Positions 9,980 through 20,793 of a DNA stretch of 64,000 bases are shown here, one piece after another. The DNA is from Takakia lepidozioides (taxonomy: Eukaryota; Streptophyta; Takakiopsida; Takakiales; Takakiaceae), in contig CM060732.1 of assembly GCA_030704615.1 (NCBI GenBank), forward strand, positions 48,961,053 to 49,025,052, given 5' to 3'. Positions within the stretch are counted from its first letter, which is position 1; each line of letters begins with the position of its first letter. A program made the translations under genes and the position numbers. The notes beneath the pieces are model-generated. The model ran no database searches. It was given only the letters and a program-made list of their open reading frames with translations, and was not told where the DNA came from.

Positions 9980-12826
9980 GTGAATCAAATTCCTTGTGAA
10001 ACTGAGAAGGAAAGATTGTCCAAACGATTCTTTCAGAGGTTCTTGGAATTGCCAGACGGTTGTAAAGAAAACATTCTTAAGAGAGTGCATGATGCTGACC
10101 CTGAATGGGGTTTGGAGAAAGGAGTGATAAAGATTTATCAGGTGGCCTGTAGAGGAAGAGCACGTTGGTTACCAACACTGGTTTATGTGATAGCATTGCT
10201 ATCCATTAAGCGAGTAGAGTTTGAAGGCTGGGAGGAAAGAAAGGTGAATGTTTTTACTCATATGCATGAAAAGCTTGTACTGGTAAAGAATTGGATTCCA
10301 AAGGATATTTTGTGGATCAAACTCACACCAAGAACAGCTTTCCAGACTTGTTTGCCATATGGTTATATGGTAACGGAGACTTCTAATATAGCCAAGGGTG
10401 CATTGAAGCTTGAAAGAAACCCAGGCATATACGAGAGATATTACAGAAGAGAGTTTTGGTTATTGCCACATTAAAAGAAATGAAAGACATGGGACATGAG
10501 TGATGAAAGAGAAGGTAGACGCCAAAGATATTCAACAAAAAGAGAAAGTTATTTGAAAACTAATTATCCATATCTCTGGGAGAGAGGAATAGACATAGGG
10601 GAATCATCTGGACCTCTCACACCATTAAGATCAGAGAGTACATCACCCATACCGGAAGAACTAGAGTTGGATGCCACTCCTTCTTTTTCTTTGCAAGAAA
10701 GATTAAGGGAATTGGTACGGGAAGAAGATCAATCACGAGGTGAAAGATCTGAGGTACATCCCTAGATAAAAGATTTGACAGAAATCTTCGATAAGAGTTG
10801 GCATGGAACACCAAAAGCAGGAACTCCAGTTTCTGAAGCGGAAGGTGAAGAAGGAGGAGAGGATGTGGCAGAGCTAACGGAGAGTTCAGACTCTCCAACA
10901 CCATTGTAGTTGAGTTACATGAGTGAAGAAGAAACCCAAGGGCAGAACTTGGAGGATGAAAATAGAGAGAAGAAATTGGAAAATGAAGAGTATGAAGAAG
11001 TAGACCCAACAGCTGAGGTTGAGACTACAACCAGGACATCCCAACCCGTTGGACCTGGATCAAGTGGAGCACTTGGATCACAGGCCAACGAAGGTGTCGG
11101 CTCAGGGGGATCAGGCGGGCTGCCTGGATCTGGCTCTGGGGGGACAGGGAGTGTGGGAAGTAGTGCAACTGGAGCTGGGAATACTGTGAATATCGTGGGG
11201 CCAGTAGCAGGGAGTGCTCAAGGGCCACCACTTGGTGGAAGATCCACCACAACAACAACAGGTCCTGAAGGACCAGCACCAGCAAGGGTGCAAACACCTG
11301 TCAGTGGGCAGAAGGTAGGGCCACAGATGGCGTTACCACCAACACGGGCAAAACCACCTTTTCCAATATATTCAGGAAAAGGGGATCCCGATGTACACAT
11401 TAGCCAATTTGAGCACATGTGTATAGTGAACAATGAGAATGACGATGATGCCAAGATGAGACTGTTTCCTTGTTCCCTTATCAAGAAGGCAAGTGAATGG
11501 TATGCAAGATTCCCTGATAATCATTTCCTAACCTGGAATGGCTTGAATACAACATTCTGAAATAGGTTCAGGACAAGTAAAACTGAGGATGAAGTGTATG
11601 GAAGTTTACAATAGTTAAAGCAAAAGAAGCATGAAACTATTGAGGAGTATATGGAAAAGATGGAATTGATAATGAAAAAGCTGGCTGCTGTACCAGCACC
11701 AGGTTTACAGAAGACTTGGTTTGTGAGTGGACTAAGACCAGAGTTGCAGAAGAAAGTGGATATGTTATCCCATAATACAGGGGAGGAGGCATTTGAAACT
11801 GCAAACAGAATTGAGCAATTGGGAATGCTCAGGAGAGAGAAAATGGATGATGAGGACTCTGAGGATGAGTCAGATGAAGAAGAAGAGCAAGAACTGAAAA
11901 GGAAGAGTAAGAGAAAGGAGAAGTTGAAGAGGGATAACTATGAGAAAAGATTAGAAGAAATCTTGAAGAAGTATGCCACAGAGGCTGCAACACATTGGAG
12001 GAATGGTGTTTGGTGTGCAAAGTGCCAGAATGAAGGCCATACCACCACTGAATGCCACATGAAGAAGAAACACTGTACTATCTGTAAAATGGATAACCAT
12101 TCTACTGAGAATTGTTACTACAACAGAAGAACAGCAGCTAGAGAACCTAGGCAAGTAAGGGTGCATCAAGTGCAGCCCCAGCCAAGAAGAAACAGTGATC
12201 AGGACCACTATGGTAGGCCTGGTGGTTATAACAATGGCATGGAAGGGAGAGGTAATTCAAGAGGGAATTACCAAGGAAATTCCAGAGGCAACTATCAGGG
12301 TAATCCAAGGGGGAATTACCAGCCCGGGAATCAGGATTACAGAAATAATCCAAGAGCATACCAAGGGCGAGGACCCAATGGTGAAGAACTATGTTACTAT
12401 TGTAATCAGCCAGGACATCGCAAGGCAGCCTGTTCATTCTTGATTAGACACCAGAATGAGATGAGAGCTCCTGTGAATGAGGGCCTAGTGGTGGCAGCTC
12501 ACATGGTTAGGCCATGTGTTGTACCAGAAGTAAGTACAATGACAGTAACAAGAAGCAAAGCCAAACTAATACCTCCAGTAGTTGAGGAAGATGATGATAA
12601 TGAAGGTGGCAGTGATATGCTTGAAGATGATGAGGCTTGGAGAGATGAGAAGGAACTGCACAAGGAAGTGGCAGATACCATAAGGGAAATGCAGAAGAGT
12701 ACTGATATTCTTGTGGCAGATTCCTCTGATTCTGATGGAGAAGAAGAAGTGAGTGAGGATGAAGGGAAGAAAGAAGATACAGACATGCAAAGTAATGAAG
12801 GGACTTTGGCTGAAGTAATATGCTAG
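9980..12826 (+). pseudogene. gag of the plus-strand Ty3-like element
   Basis: Open segments at 9980-10474, 10496-10765, 10910-11560 and 11651-12826 form a broken gag. The first ATG is at 9980. The 10910-11560 segment has a Gly/Ser-rich stretch, then a retrotransposon-gag core (PPFPIYSGKGDPDVHISQFE ... ASEWYARFPDN). The last segment completes the capsid (EEYMEKMELIMKKL). It then carries zinc knuckles (CAKCQNEGHTTTEC, CTICKMDNHSTENC, CYYCNQPGHRKAAC), asparagine/glycine-rich repeats and an acidic tail. Stops at 11558 (TGA, likely from TGG) and 11612 (TAG, likely from CAG) lie in an otherwise continuous frame. The product would package element RNA; this copy is inactive. Confidence 0.85.
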
Positions 12827-13069
12827 ACCAAAGCAGAGATTACCATTGGACAACTATTGGTTGTGGCACCTTATTGTAGACACAGGCTGTATCAAGCAAT
12901 CAATCGAATTGCCCAGGAGACAGGAAACACAGACCTGAACAGCAAGGTGACCAGTTATAATGTGAAGCCGGAAGGGTGAGAAACAGTCATGGACTTTGAT
13001 GATTCTATGCCAGTAATCCAATTGAGAATTGGAAGCACAGAACTAACTGATGTACTTACAGATAGGGGG
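12827..13069 (+). pseudogene. pol, 5' part (protease start), split by MULE copy B
   Basis: The gag frame continues past TAG (12824-12826) and TGA (12977-12979) to LRIGSTELTDVLTDRG, the strand leading into the aspartic protease active-site loop. At 13069 it is broken by MULE B and resumes at 19084 with CGVNIMIDQL. Joined across the insertion the reading is a protease core. The Gly after Asp-Arg stands where D-T/S-G is usual, so the active site itself looks altered. Confidence 0.75.
13060..13069 (+). repeat. Left target-site duplication of MULE copy B
   Basis: AGATAGGGGG here is repeated at 19074-19083 on the other side of the element, and the retrotransposon frame is continuous if one copy is removed. 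Ten bp fits the 8-11 bp duplications of MULEs. Part of the G run could instead belong to the terminal repeat, because copy C also shows G residues before CTGCTATTTC. Confidence 0.75.
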
Positions 13070-13287
13070 ATGCTATTTCAAGAGCGGCATGAGCATGAGC
13101 GGAAAAAAAAAAAAAACATGAGCAGACCATTGTGAGTCCACGGAAATAGGGTTAGGAGGCACGGAAATAGGGTCATGTGAAGTTGGAATGTGGCACCAGT
13201 GGACTTGAAATGCAACATTTTATTGCAAATTTTGTGGCAAGCCACGTCTATACAAGTGTGTTCTAACTGTCATAGCCGGAATGGGCA

Positions 13288-13447
13288 CTACTCTCCTACA
13301 CCCTCCGAGGAACTTGCCCCACCTTCTTCCTCATCCCCCTCATCCCCCTCATCCTCCGAGCTTTGTGATGCATCAGTTCCACTATGCTTCTCAAAAATCT
13401 CGTCCTCTTGGGGGACTGTCCACCTCACCTCCTGGGAATCTTCTGCA
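13288..13447 (-). pseudogene. Remnant of the last exon of the methyltransferase-like gene (copy B)
   Basis: The minus-strand frame SQEVRWTVPQ...HSGTDASQSSEDEGDE ends at the same stop as the copy C gene (20794), with few changes. Upstream of the shared AEDSQEV the sequence turns into palindrome repeats. This marks the internal deletion that removed the rest of the gene. It has no function expected on its own. Confidence 0.85.
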
Positions 13448-13499
13448 CTCCCCCATCTTCTCCCCCAAATTTTGCGCGCCGATCTACCTGGCGGATGGA

Positions 13500-16440
13500 A
13501 ATCCGGCGCCGGATTTCCATCCATCCGCTCTTCAAATTACCTGCATGACTGGAAAAATGGCGCCGAATTTCCGATTTTGGTGCCAGCCACCCTAGGGACT
13601 TAGCCATTTTCGGCCCCGAAAAATGGCTAAGTCCCAGATCTGATAGGGCGCGGAACTGGAAAAATGGTGTCGAATTTCCAGTTGCGGTTCCAGCCACCGT
13701 AGGGACTTAGCCATTTTCGGGGCCGAAAATGGCTAAGTCCCAGATTTGACTGGGCCCCAAACTGGAAAAATGGCGTTTTATTTTTTATTTTTTCCCGGCG
13801 CCATTTTTCTAGTTCGGGGCCGAAAATGGCTTAGTCCCAGATCTGACTGGGCCCAGAACTGGAAAAAATGGCGCCGAATTTCCGATTTTGGGTGCTAGTC
13901 AAATCTGGGACTTAGCCGTTTTCGGCCTCGAACTGGAAAAATCGCGTGTTTTTTTTTTTTTTTTTTTGTTTTTGTTTGGCGCCATTTTTTCAGTTCGGGG
14001 CCGAAAATGGCCAAGTCCCAGATCTGACTGGCACCAAAATCGGAAATTCGGCGCCATTTTTCCAGTCATGCAGTAATTCGAAGAGTGGATGGATGGAAAT
14101 CCGGCGCCGGATTTCCATCCACCAGGTAGGTCGGCGCGCAAAATTTCCATCATGCAGGTAATTCGGAGCGCGGATGGATGGAAATCCGGCGTCGTATTTC
14201 CATCCATCCGCTCTTCGAATTACCTCCATGACTGGAAAAATGGCGCCGAATTTCCGATTTTGGTGCCAGTCAGATCTGGGACTTAGCCGTTTTCGGCCCC
14301 GAATTGGAAAAATGGCGTTTTTTTTTTTGTTTTTTTTTTTTCGGCGCCATTTTTCCAGTTCGGAGCCGAAAATGGCTAAGTCCCAGCATGCACTGGTACT
14401 GTGCCGGATTTCCATCCATCCGCTCTTCGAATTACCTCCATGACTGGAAAAATGGCGCCGAATTTCCGATTTTGGTGCCAGTCAGATCTGGGACTATGCC
14501 GTTTTCGGCCCGAACTGGAAAATTGGCGTGTTTTTTTTTTTTTTTTTTTTTTTTGTTTTTTGGGCGCCATTTTTCCAGTTCGGGGCCGAAAATGGCTAAG
14601 TCCCAGATCTGACTGGCACCAAAATCGGAAATTCGGCGCCATTTTCCCAGTCATGCAGGTAATTCGAAGAGCGGATGGATGGAAATCCGGCGCCGGATTT
14701 CCATCCGCCAGGTAAGTCGGCGCGCAAAATTTCCGTCATGCAGGTAATTCGAAGAGCGGATGGATGGAAATCCGGCGCCGGATTTCCATCCGCCAGGTAG
14801 GTCGGCGCGCAAAATTTCCATCATGCAGGTAATTCGGAGCGCGGATGGATGGAAATCCGGCGCCGGATTTCCATCCTCCAGGTAAGTCGGCGCTGCAAAT
14901 TCGGTAGGGCGGCGAGCCAAATTTCCCTCACGCAGGTAATTCGGAAGCGGATGGATGGAAATCCGGCGCCGGATTTCCATCCGCGCAGGTAGGGCGGCAC
15001 GCGAAATTTCCCTCACGCAGGTAATTCCGAAGCGGATGGATGGAAATCCGGCGCCGAATTTCCATCCAGCAGGTAAGTGGAATCCCGGATGGATGGAAAT
15101 CCGGCGCCGAATTTCCATCCTGCAGGTAATTCGAAACCCCGATGGATGGAAATCCGGCGCCGAATTTCCGTCCAGCAGGTAAGTGGAATCCTGGATGGAT
15201 GGAAATCCGGCACCGAATTTCCATCCTGCAGGTAATTCGAATCCCGGATGGATGGAAATTCGGCGCCGAATTTCCATTCACCAGGTATTTCATCGCTCAG
15301 AATTACCTTCCTGCAAGTAATTCTGATCGATGAAGGTAGGAAGGTAATTCCTCGCTCAGAATTACCTGCACGAAGGTAATCCATCGATCAGAATTACCTA
15401 CAGGAAGGTAATTCTGAGCGATGAAATACCTGGTGAATGGAAATTCGGCGCCGAATATCCATACGCCAGCGATTCGACTTACCTGCTGGATGGAAATTCG
15501 GCGCCGGATTTCCATCCATCCGTGATTCGAATTACCTGCAGGATGGAAATTCGGCACCGGATTTCTATCCATCGGGGATTCGAATTACCTGCAGGATGGA
15601 AATGCTGCGCCGGATTTCCATCCATCCGGGATTGCATTTACCTGCTGGATGGAAATTCGGCGCCGAATTTCCATCCGGGGGATGGTCTCTGTCGGAGAGG
15701 TGCCGGCCTCTCCGCCGCTCTGTTGGATATTCGGTGCCGAATTTCGGTCCGGGGGTTGAAATATGACGGCCAGGTGCCGACCTCTCCCCCCTCCCCGACT
15801 GCATTGGAACAGCCCCGGATTGAAATTCGGCGCCGTTTTCCCATCTGGGGAGGTTTTTATGTCGGCCAGTTTTCGGTCTGACCCCCCGACATGACTTCCT
15901 TTGGGAGGGCCCGGATGGAAATTCGGCGCCGAATCTTCATCCAGGGGATGCTCTCTATCGAACACGTGCCGACCTCTACGCCCGAGGCGACTTCATCCGG
16001 GCGTCCCCTGTTCGATATTCGGTGCCGAATTTCCGTCGGGGGTTGAAATGTGACAGCCAAGTGCCGGCCTCTCCCCTCTCCCCGAGTGCATCCGAACCGC
16101 CCCGGATGGAAATTCGGCGCCGTTTTTCCATCTGGGGATGTTTTTATGCCGGCCAGTTTTCGGCCTGACCCCCCGACACGACTTCTTTGGGGGGGCCCGG
16201 ATGGAAATTCGGCGCCGAATCTCCATCCAGGGGATGTTCTCTGTCGCACACGCGCCGGCCTCTGCGCCCGAGGCAACTTCATCCGGGCTTCCCCTGTTGG
16301 ATATTGCGTGCCGAATTTCCATTTGGGGGTAGTAATGTGACAGCACGGTGCCGGCTTCTCCCCTTCAGCCGTCATCATCCGGACGGCCCCCCACTTTCTG
16401 ACTGCATACCGTTGGCAGTTATTGCGCAAAGACGAGGGGC
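13500..16440. repeat. Arrays of GGCGCC-centred palindromes (MULE copy B)
   Basis: Dozens of units carry GGCGCC flanked by mirrored arms (TGGAAATCC/GGATTTCCA or TGGAAATTC/GAATTTCCA). Some are perfect palindromes of 30 bp, such as 14677-14706 and 14762-14791, spaced about 60-90 bp apart. Between 13.6 and 14.6 kb the units alternate with T-rich runs and GGCTAAGTCCC segments. From 15.66 to 16.44 kb a longer unit dominates (GGATGGAAATTCGGCGCC plus a CGGCCTCT-rich spacer), which also occurs at 28.38-29.09 kb in copy C. Open frames across it (WKSGAGFPSIR and similar) are repeat artefacts. Confidence 0.9.
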
Positions 16441-16499
16441 CGCATTCCGGAGACAAGGTTCATTAACACTCTGACTGTGGATTTTTGAGATAGTTGGCT

Positions 16500-18248
16500 C
16501 CCTGGATTTGGATCAGGCTTCGTCGCTCGGACAAATCGGCATCGCATTCATTCCCATCGCTGCATCCCCCTTCTACCAGGGAGCTTCCCCGCACGCCATC
16601 CTGGCAGTCTTGCGTGGAAGCGCGCTCCCACCTTGGATGATGCAGAGACACAGTTTGCATGCATACGGGCTTGGTGGACATCGTCAGGTGCTGTAAGGAA
16701 ATCAGACGAGGGAGCAATGGTCAGTTGGCTAGCATGGTGGCATTATCGTTTCCTCCAGTTCGGCGACTATATGCGGGAGGTGAGTTGCACGAATTCGCGT
16801 CCCGTTGAATATTCTCTTGGCCATATTTGTAACTTGCTTGTAACCTGAACATGTGCTTGTGCAGGAAATGTGTCTCGACTCCGACACCGACATGCCCACG
16901 ACAAACATGGCCGAATTAGTGCACTCTTCCTGGCGTGCCTCCTCTGCAGCGCATCTGGTGGACATCCTCACTGCCACAACGGAGGACATTGTGAGGTCAA
17001 TTATGCAGCAATGCAGGTACAACGAGTTCTTGAAAGGGAAACAGTGGGGCTTGGGGCCGGACAGGCAGGAAATGCTGATGCGGACTGCCTCTAGATCGAA
17101 GAATCCTCGGAAGTGGGCGGCGGCCTTGCGAGAGGGCCTTCGGGACGCTCCATTGTTGCGAAGAGGCTAACATCTGGAAGGAGATGTTCATACCCGTCCA
17201 GTGAGACAAAGACTTGACGAGGCACCTGGCGGAGAAGAGGATTCATGGCGAGCTGACAAGAATATTCGCACGCTCCCTCGTGGTCCGGTGATGTTGCCCG
17301 AGGAGGTCTCGTCGAGCACCGGAAGTCCTGCACGTTCAAGATCGCCATCTCCTTTGAGCACAGGGCGCGTGCCCCGGCAACATAACGAGCCATCTGTAGT
17401 AAAGCATTCCCATTGTGGAGACAAGAGTGTCGGAGTCACAGTGGAGAATTGCGAGGACATTGCCGGCATTTCGAGGGAAGTGTTGCGCCATCCGGGTGGA
17501 TACGAGAGCACGCTGTGGTGAGATGATTCGGAGGAACCCACACGGTGCTGTACCCGCACCTTGTTTCAGCGGCAGATTTTTGACTCCCACATTTGCTCAC
17601 GCCACAACACAGACATTTTGGTTCTGTAGGCACGATATAATGACCTGTGTATTTGGCAAGCCCAAGTACGGGATTCAGGGAATGCCGGAGCCTTCGGGCG
17701 TCTGGCTTGTTGCACCGGGTTGCAGCCTCTCTCAGAATGAGACGGATGCTCTATCTGCAGCAGGATTTTGAATGGTGCAACGCACAGACATCCCGGCCCA
17801 CGCATTTCCGGTTCCTCAGACCCAGCCATTGCAGACTGCTCGGTCCAGTAGAGACGGATTGGACAATTCTGCACATCCCACAATGTGATTCGGAAGAGTG
17901 AAGAGACGACACCCTCCCAACAAGTTGAATGAGACTCGGATTGCTAATGCTCTTGGGATGGCTTGCACTATTCAGAGCTCCGTGGACGTACCCCCACCCG
18001 GCCTTGGGCGTGTGTATCGGATGGCAACGGCCGGCTCGGCTGTACGCAACGATGTATACACAATTACGATTGGAGTGGAGCCGACTTGCAATTGTACGGA
18101 CTTCTCGTATTATCCGTGCAAGCATCTGTATTACATTTACCTGAAGAGGTTGAGGATGAACGTGACTATTGATGACTTTATTCATGCACCGGCGTTGAGC
18201 GTTAACGAGCTGCACAAACTCCTCCTTAGGGATTCCAGAAATCATTGA
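16500..18248 (+). pseudogene. Decayed SWIM-type MULE transposase (copy B), C-terminal half
   Basis: Homology to the gene at 61073-63941 starts near 16600 with DDAETQFACIRAWW and continues through LAWWHYRFLQFGDYMRE. An intron of 85 bp (16780-16864, GTGAGT...GCAG) follows, then EMCLDSDTDMPTTNMAELVH. The intron position and phase match the homologue. After a stop at 17168-17170 homology jumps frames: QTFWFCRHDIMTCVFG near 17610-17670, ending with AAGF at 17771, then 17898-18248 with the SWIM finger (CNC, 7 residues, CKH). The DDE catalytic core is absent. The finger loop is 9 codons shorter than in copy A. Confidence 0.85.
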
Positions 18249-18399
18249 TGGGGCAAAGGGAATCCTCCATATGGATATTTTCAATTGCATTTTGCTGTAT
18301 TAGACTTTTTTTTGCAGTGTAATGAAATGCACCCCAAAACTCCTGGAATGAGGCAATATTCCATTCAAACTGAGATCCAACAGAAGCAGTTGTGGGGCC

Positions 18400-18720
18400 A
18401 TTTCTGGAAAAATGGCGCCGAATTTCTCTTTTTGGGGCCGAAAACTGGCTAAGTCCCAACATGTACTGGTACCTGTGTCTGGGAAAATGGCGCCGAATTT
18501 CTCTTTTTTGGGCCGAAAACTGGCTAAGTCCCAACATGCATTGGTACTGTGTCTGGAAAAATGGCGCCGAATTTCTCTTTTTTGGGCCGAAAACTAGCTA
18601 AGTTCCAACATGCACTGGTACAGTGTCTCGAAAAATGGCGCCGAATTTCCCTATTTTCCGCAGAAAACTGGCTAAGTCCGAACATGCACTGGAAAAATGG
18701 CGCCAAATTACCTGTCATGA
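18400..18720 (+). repeat. Tandem repeat of about 74 bp in MULE copy B
   Basis: Five units start at ATGGCG positions 18412, 18487, 18561, 18635 and 18697. This is the counterpart of the four-unit array in copy A and differs from it by one full unit. Confidence 0.85.
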
Positions 18721-19073
18721 GGGGACCTATAGCCGCGGAATTCGACACCATTTTTCGCCAGAGAGACCTATTACCGCGAAATACGTCGCCGTTTTTTCAG
18801 GTTACGGACCCTATTACCGCGAAATTCGGCGCCATATTTGCACATGTCGCTGGGAATTGACATGAGCGGAAGACGAAATATCATGAGCACAACTGTCAAA
18901 ACTGCAATTTTCTCTTCAAGGGGCCGAATAATATATTTATTTTTCCTGACACATTGCATTAAATTATTGTTTTTTATTGTTTTTTATTTTCGAAATTTGT
19001 ACTTCTGCTCATGAAAACCGATTGTCTTACTACTCTGCTCATGCCGCTCATGCTCATGAAATAGCAAACCTCC

Positions 19074-20594
19074 AGATAGGGGGCTGCGGAGTAAATATCA
19101 TGATAGACCAATTAAGAAAGAAGCTTGGTCTAAGTAACATGAAACCAGCCCCATTTATAGTAACAATGGCAGATCAAAGGAGTGTACAGCCATTGGGATT
19201 AATAAGAGGAGTTAAGATACAGATATAGAAGATGATTTTTATGATCACAGTAACTGTGTTGAAGATGGATGAAGTCATGGAGGCTTACTCCTTATTATTG
19301 GGACGTCCGTGGCTGAAACAGGCCAGGGTATTCCATGACTGGAATCCTCAGTTACTAATCGTGTATAATGGGATGCACGAGATACAAATTACCACAAAGA
19401 AATCTAGTAGATTACCTGCTACGAGAAGACCTCGAGGGGTCAGAGAGTATGACTGGAGAGGAGGATTGGATGAGGAGCAGGAAGCTACCCTGTTTGCTGC
19501 ACACCCAGAGTGGGAGCAGGTTGCAGAGATGCGGCTAGAAAGCCTAAGTTGTTTAAGAGGTATCTGCTGTGGTGTAGTGTCAGCAACACCAATTGAAGAG
19601 GAAGCCAGCAGTTACCCATCACATTTCTATGAAGAAAGAGAAGGAGAAATGGAAATTCTAGAGGAACCAGCCACTGTGAGTTTACAAGATGAAGTGGTGA
19701 CTGGTTGGACAATCACAGCTGATGAGCAGGTGAGGGAAGTGAATGTGGGAACTAAAGAGGAACCGAGGATGGTGAAGGTAGGAACTGATTTGGAGCCAAA
19801 ATTCTTTGAAGAAGCTAAGAGCGCATTTACCACTGACTGCCATCCTCCCTGACATCTTTATCCTCTTTCGTGATGCAGTAGGGAGGTATCAAATACAGAG
19901 ATGTATTTGCTTAGAGCTATGAGGATCTAAAAGGGATACCACCTGAAATCTGTCAGCATAAGATTGAACTGGAACTAGGGTCAGTACCAATCAAGCAGAC
20001 AAGGTACAGAATGAATCCCAACTACGCACAGAAGGTTGGAGAAGAGATCAAGAAGTTGGCTGAGGCTAAGTTTATATACCCAATAGAGTATACAACTTGG
20101 TTGTCACCCATTGTGATAGTTCCCAAGAAGAATGGTAAACTAAGAGTTTGTGTGAACTACAAGAAGCTGAATGCTTGTACGAAGAAAGATCCTTTCCCTT
20201 TGCCATTCACAGAAGCAGTATTAGACACTGTGGTAGGCCATGAGATGTACTCATTCATGGATGGCTTCAGTGGTTATAATCAAGTGCAAGTGGCAGAAGA
20301 AGACCAAGGAAAGACAGCTTTCATCACAGACTGGGGTGCTTATGCATACAAAGTCATGCCCTTTGGACTTTGTAATGCACCAACAACCTTTCAGAGAGTG
20401 ATAAGTGAATCTTTTCATGAGTATCTGGATGATTTCATGCAGGTGTTCTTGGATGATTTCAGTGTGTACAGCTCTAAGAATGAGCACTTGCATAAATTGG
20501 AGTTATGTCTGGCCAGATGCAGGATGAGAGGTCTGGGCCTGAATCCAGAGAAATTTACTTTCTGTGTGAACTCAGGCGTGCTTCTGGGAGGGGG
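19074..20594 (+). pseudogene. pol, continuation: protease end and reverse transcriptase
   Basis: After MULE B the frame resumes with GVNIMIDQLRKKLGL (protease) and passes a TAG at 19226-19228. It then reads LLLGRPWLKQARVFHDW and, after a gap in the frame near 19852-19930, the linker into reverse transcriptase. From 20011 the RT is well kept: TWLSPIVIVPKKNGKLRVCV, MDGFSGYNQV, FGLCNAPTTFQRV and the catalytic FLDD in QVFLDDFSVYS. It stops at GVLLG, where MULE C begins. RNase H and integrase of this copy would lie beyond MULE C and are not seen. Confidence 0.85.
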
Positions 20595-20793
20595 CTGCTA
20601 TTTCATGAGCGGAAAAAAAAAAAGCATGAGCAGACCATTGTGAGTCCACGGAAATAGGGTTAGGAGGCACGGAAATAGGGTCATGTGAAGTTGGAATGTG
20701 ACCAGTGGACTTGAAATGCAACATTTTATTGCAAATTTTGTGGCAAGCCACGTCTATACAAGTGTGTTCTAACTGTCATAGCCGGAATGGGCA

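Larger units (their letters stand above)
13070..19073 (+). mobile_element. MULE copy B, complete but internally deleted
   Basis: The 6004-bp insertion sits in the retrotransposon protease. Its ends share an imperfect inverted repeat: the left starts ATGCTATTTCAAGAGCGGCA and the right, read on the minus strand, has GGAGGTTTGCTATTTCATGA. In order it holds the left end and 3' flank plus the last exon of the methyltransferase-like gene (to about 13447), then GGCGCC palindrome arrays (13.5-16.44 kb). A decayed SWIM transposase on the plus strand (16.5-18.25 kb), a 74-bp tandem array and the right end complete it. The jump at about 13447 shows it lost most of the gene still present in copy C. It is non-autonomous. 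Confidence 0.85.

Noticed and set aside
13888-15881. Many open frames over the palindrome arrays
   Set aside because: They occur in all frames on both strands because the repeats lack stop codons; the translations only repeat the unit and resemble no family.
14650-16440. Regularly spaced palindromic repeats that could suggest a CRISPR array
   Set aside because: Unit length and spacing vary, the spacers are themselves repeated, the host is a plant, and the same units occur in another transposon copy and in an intron.
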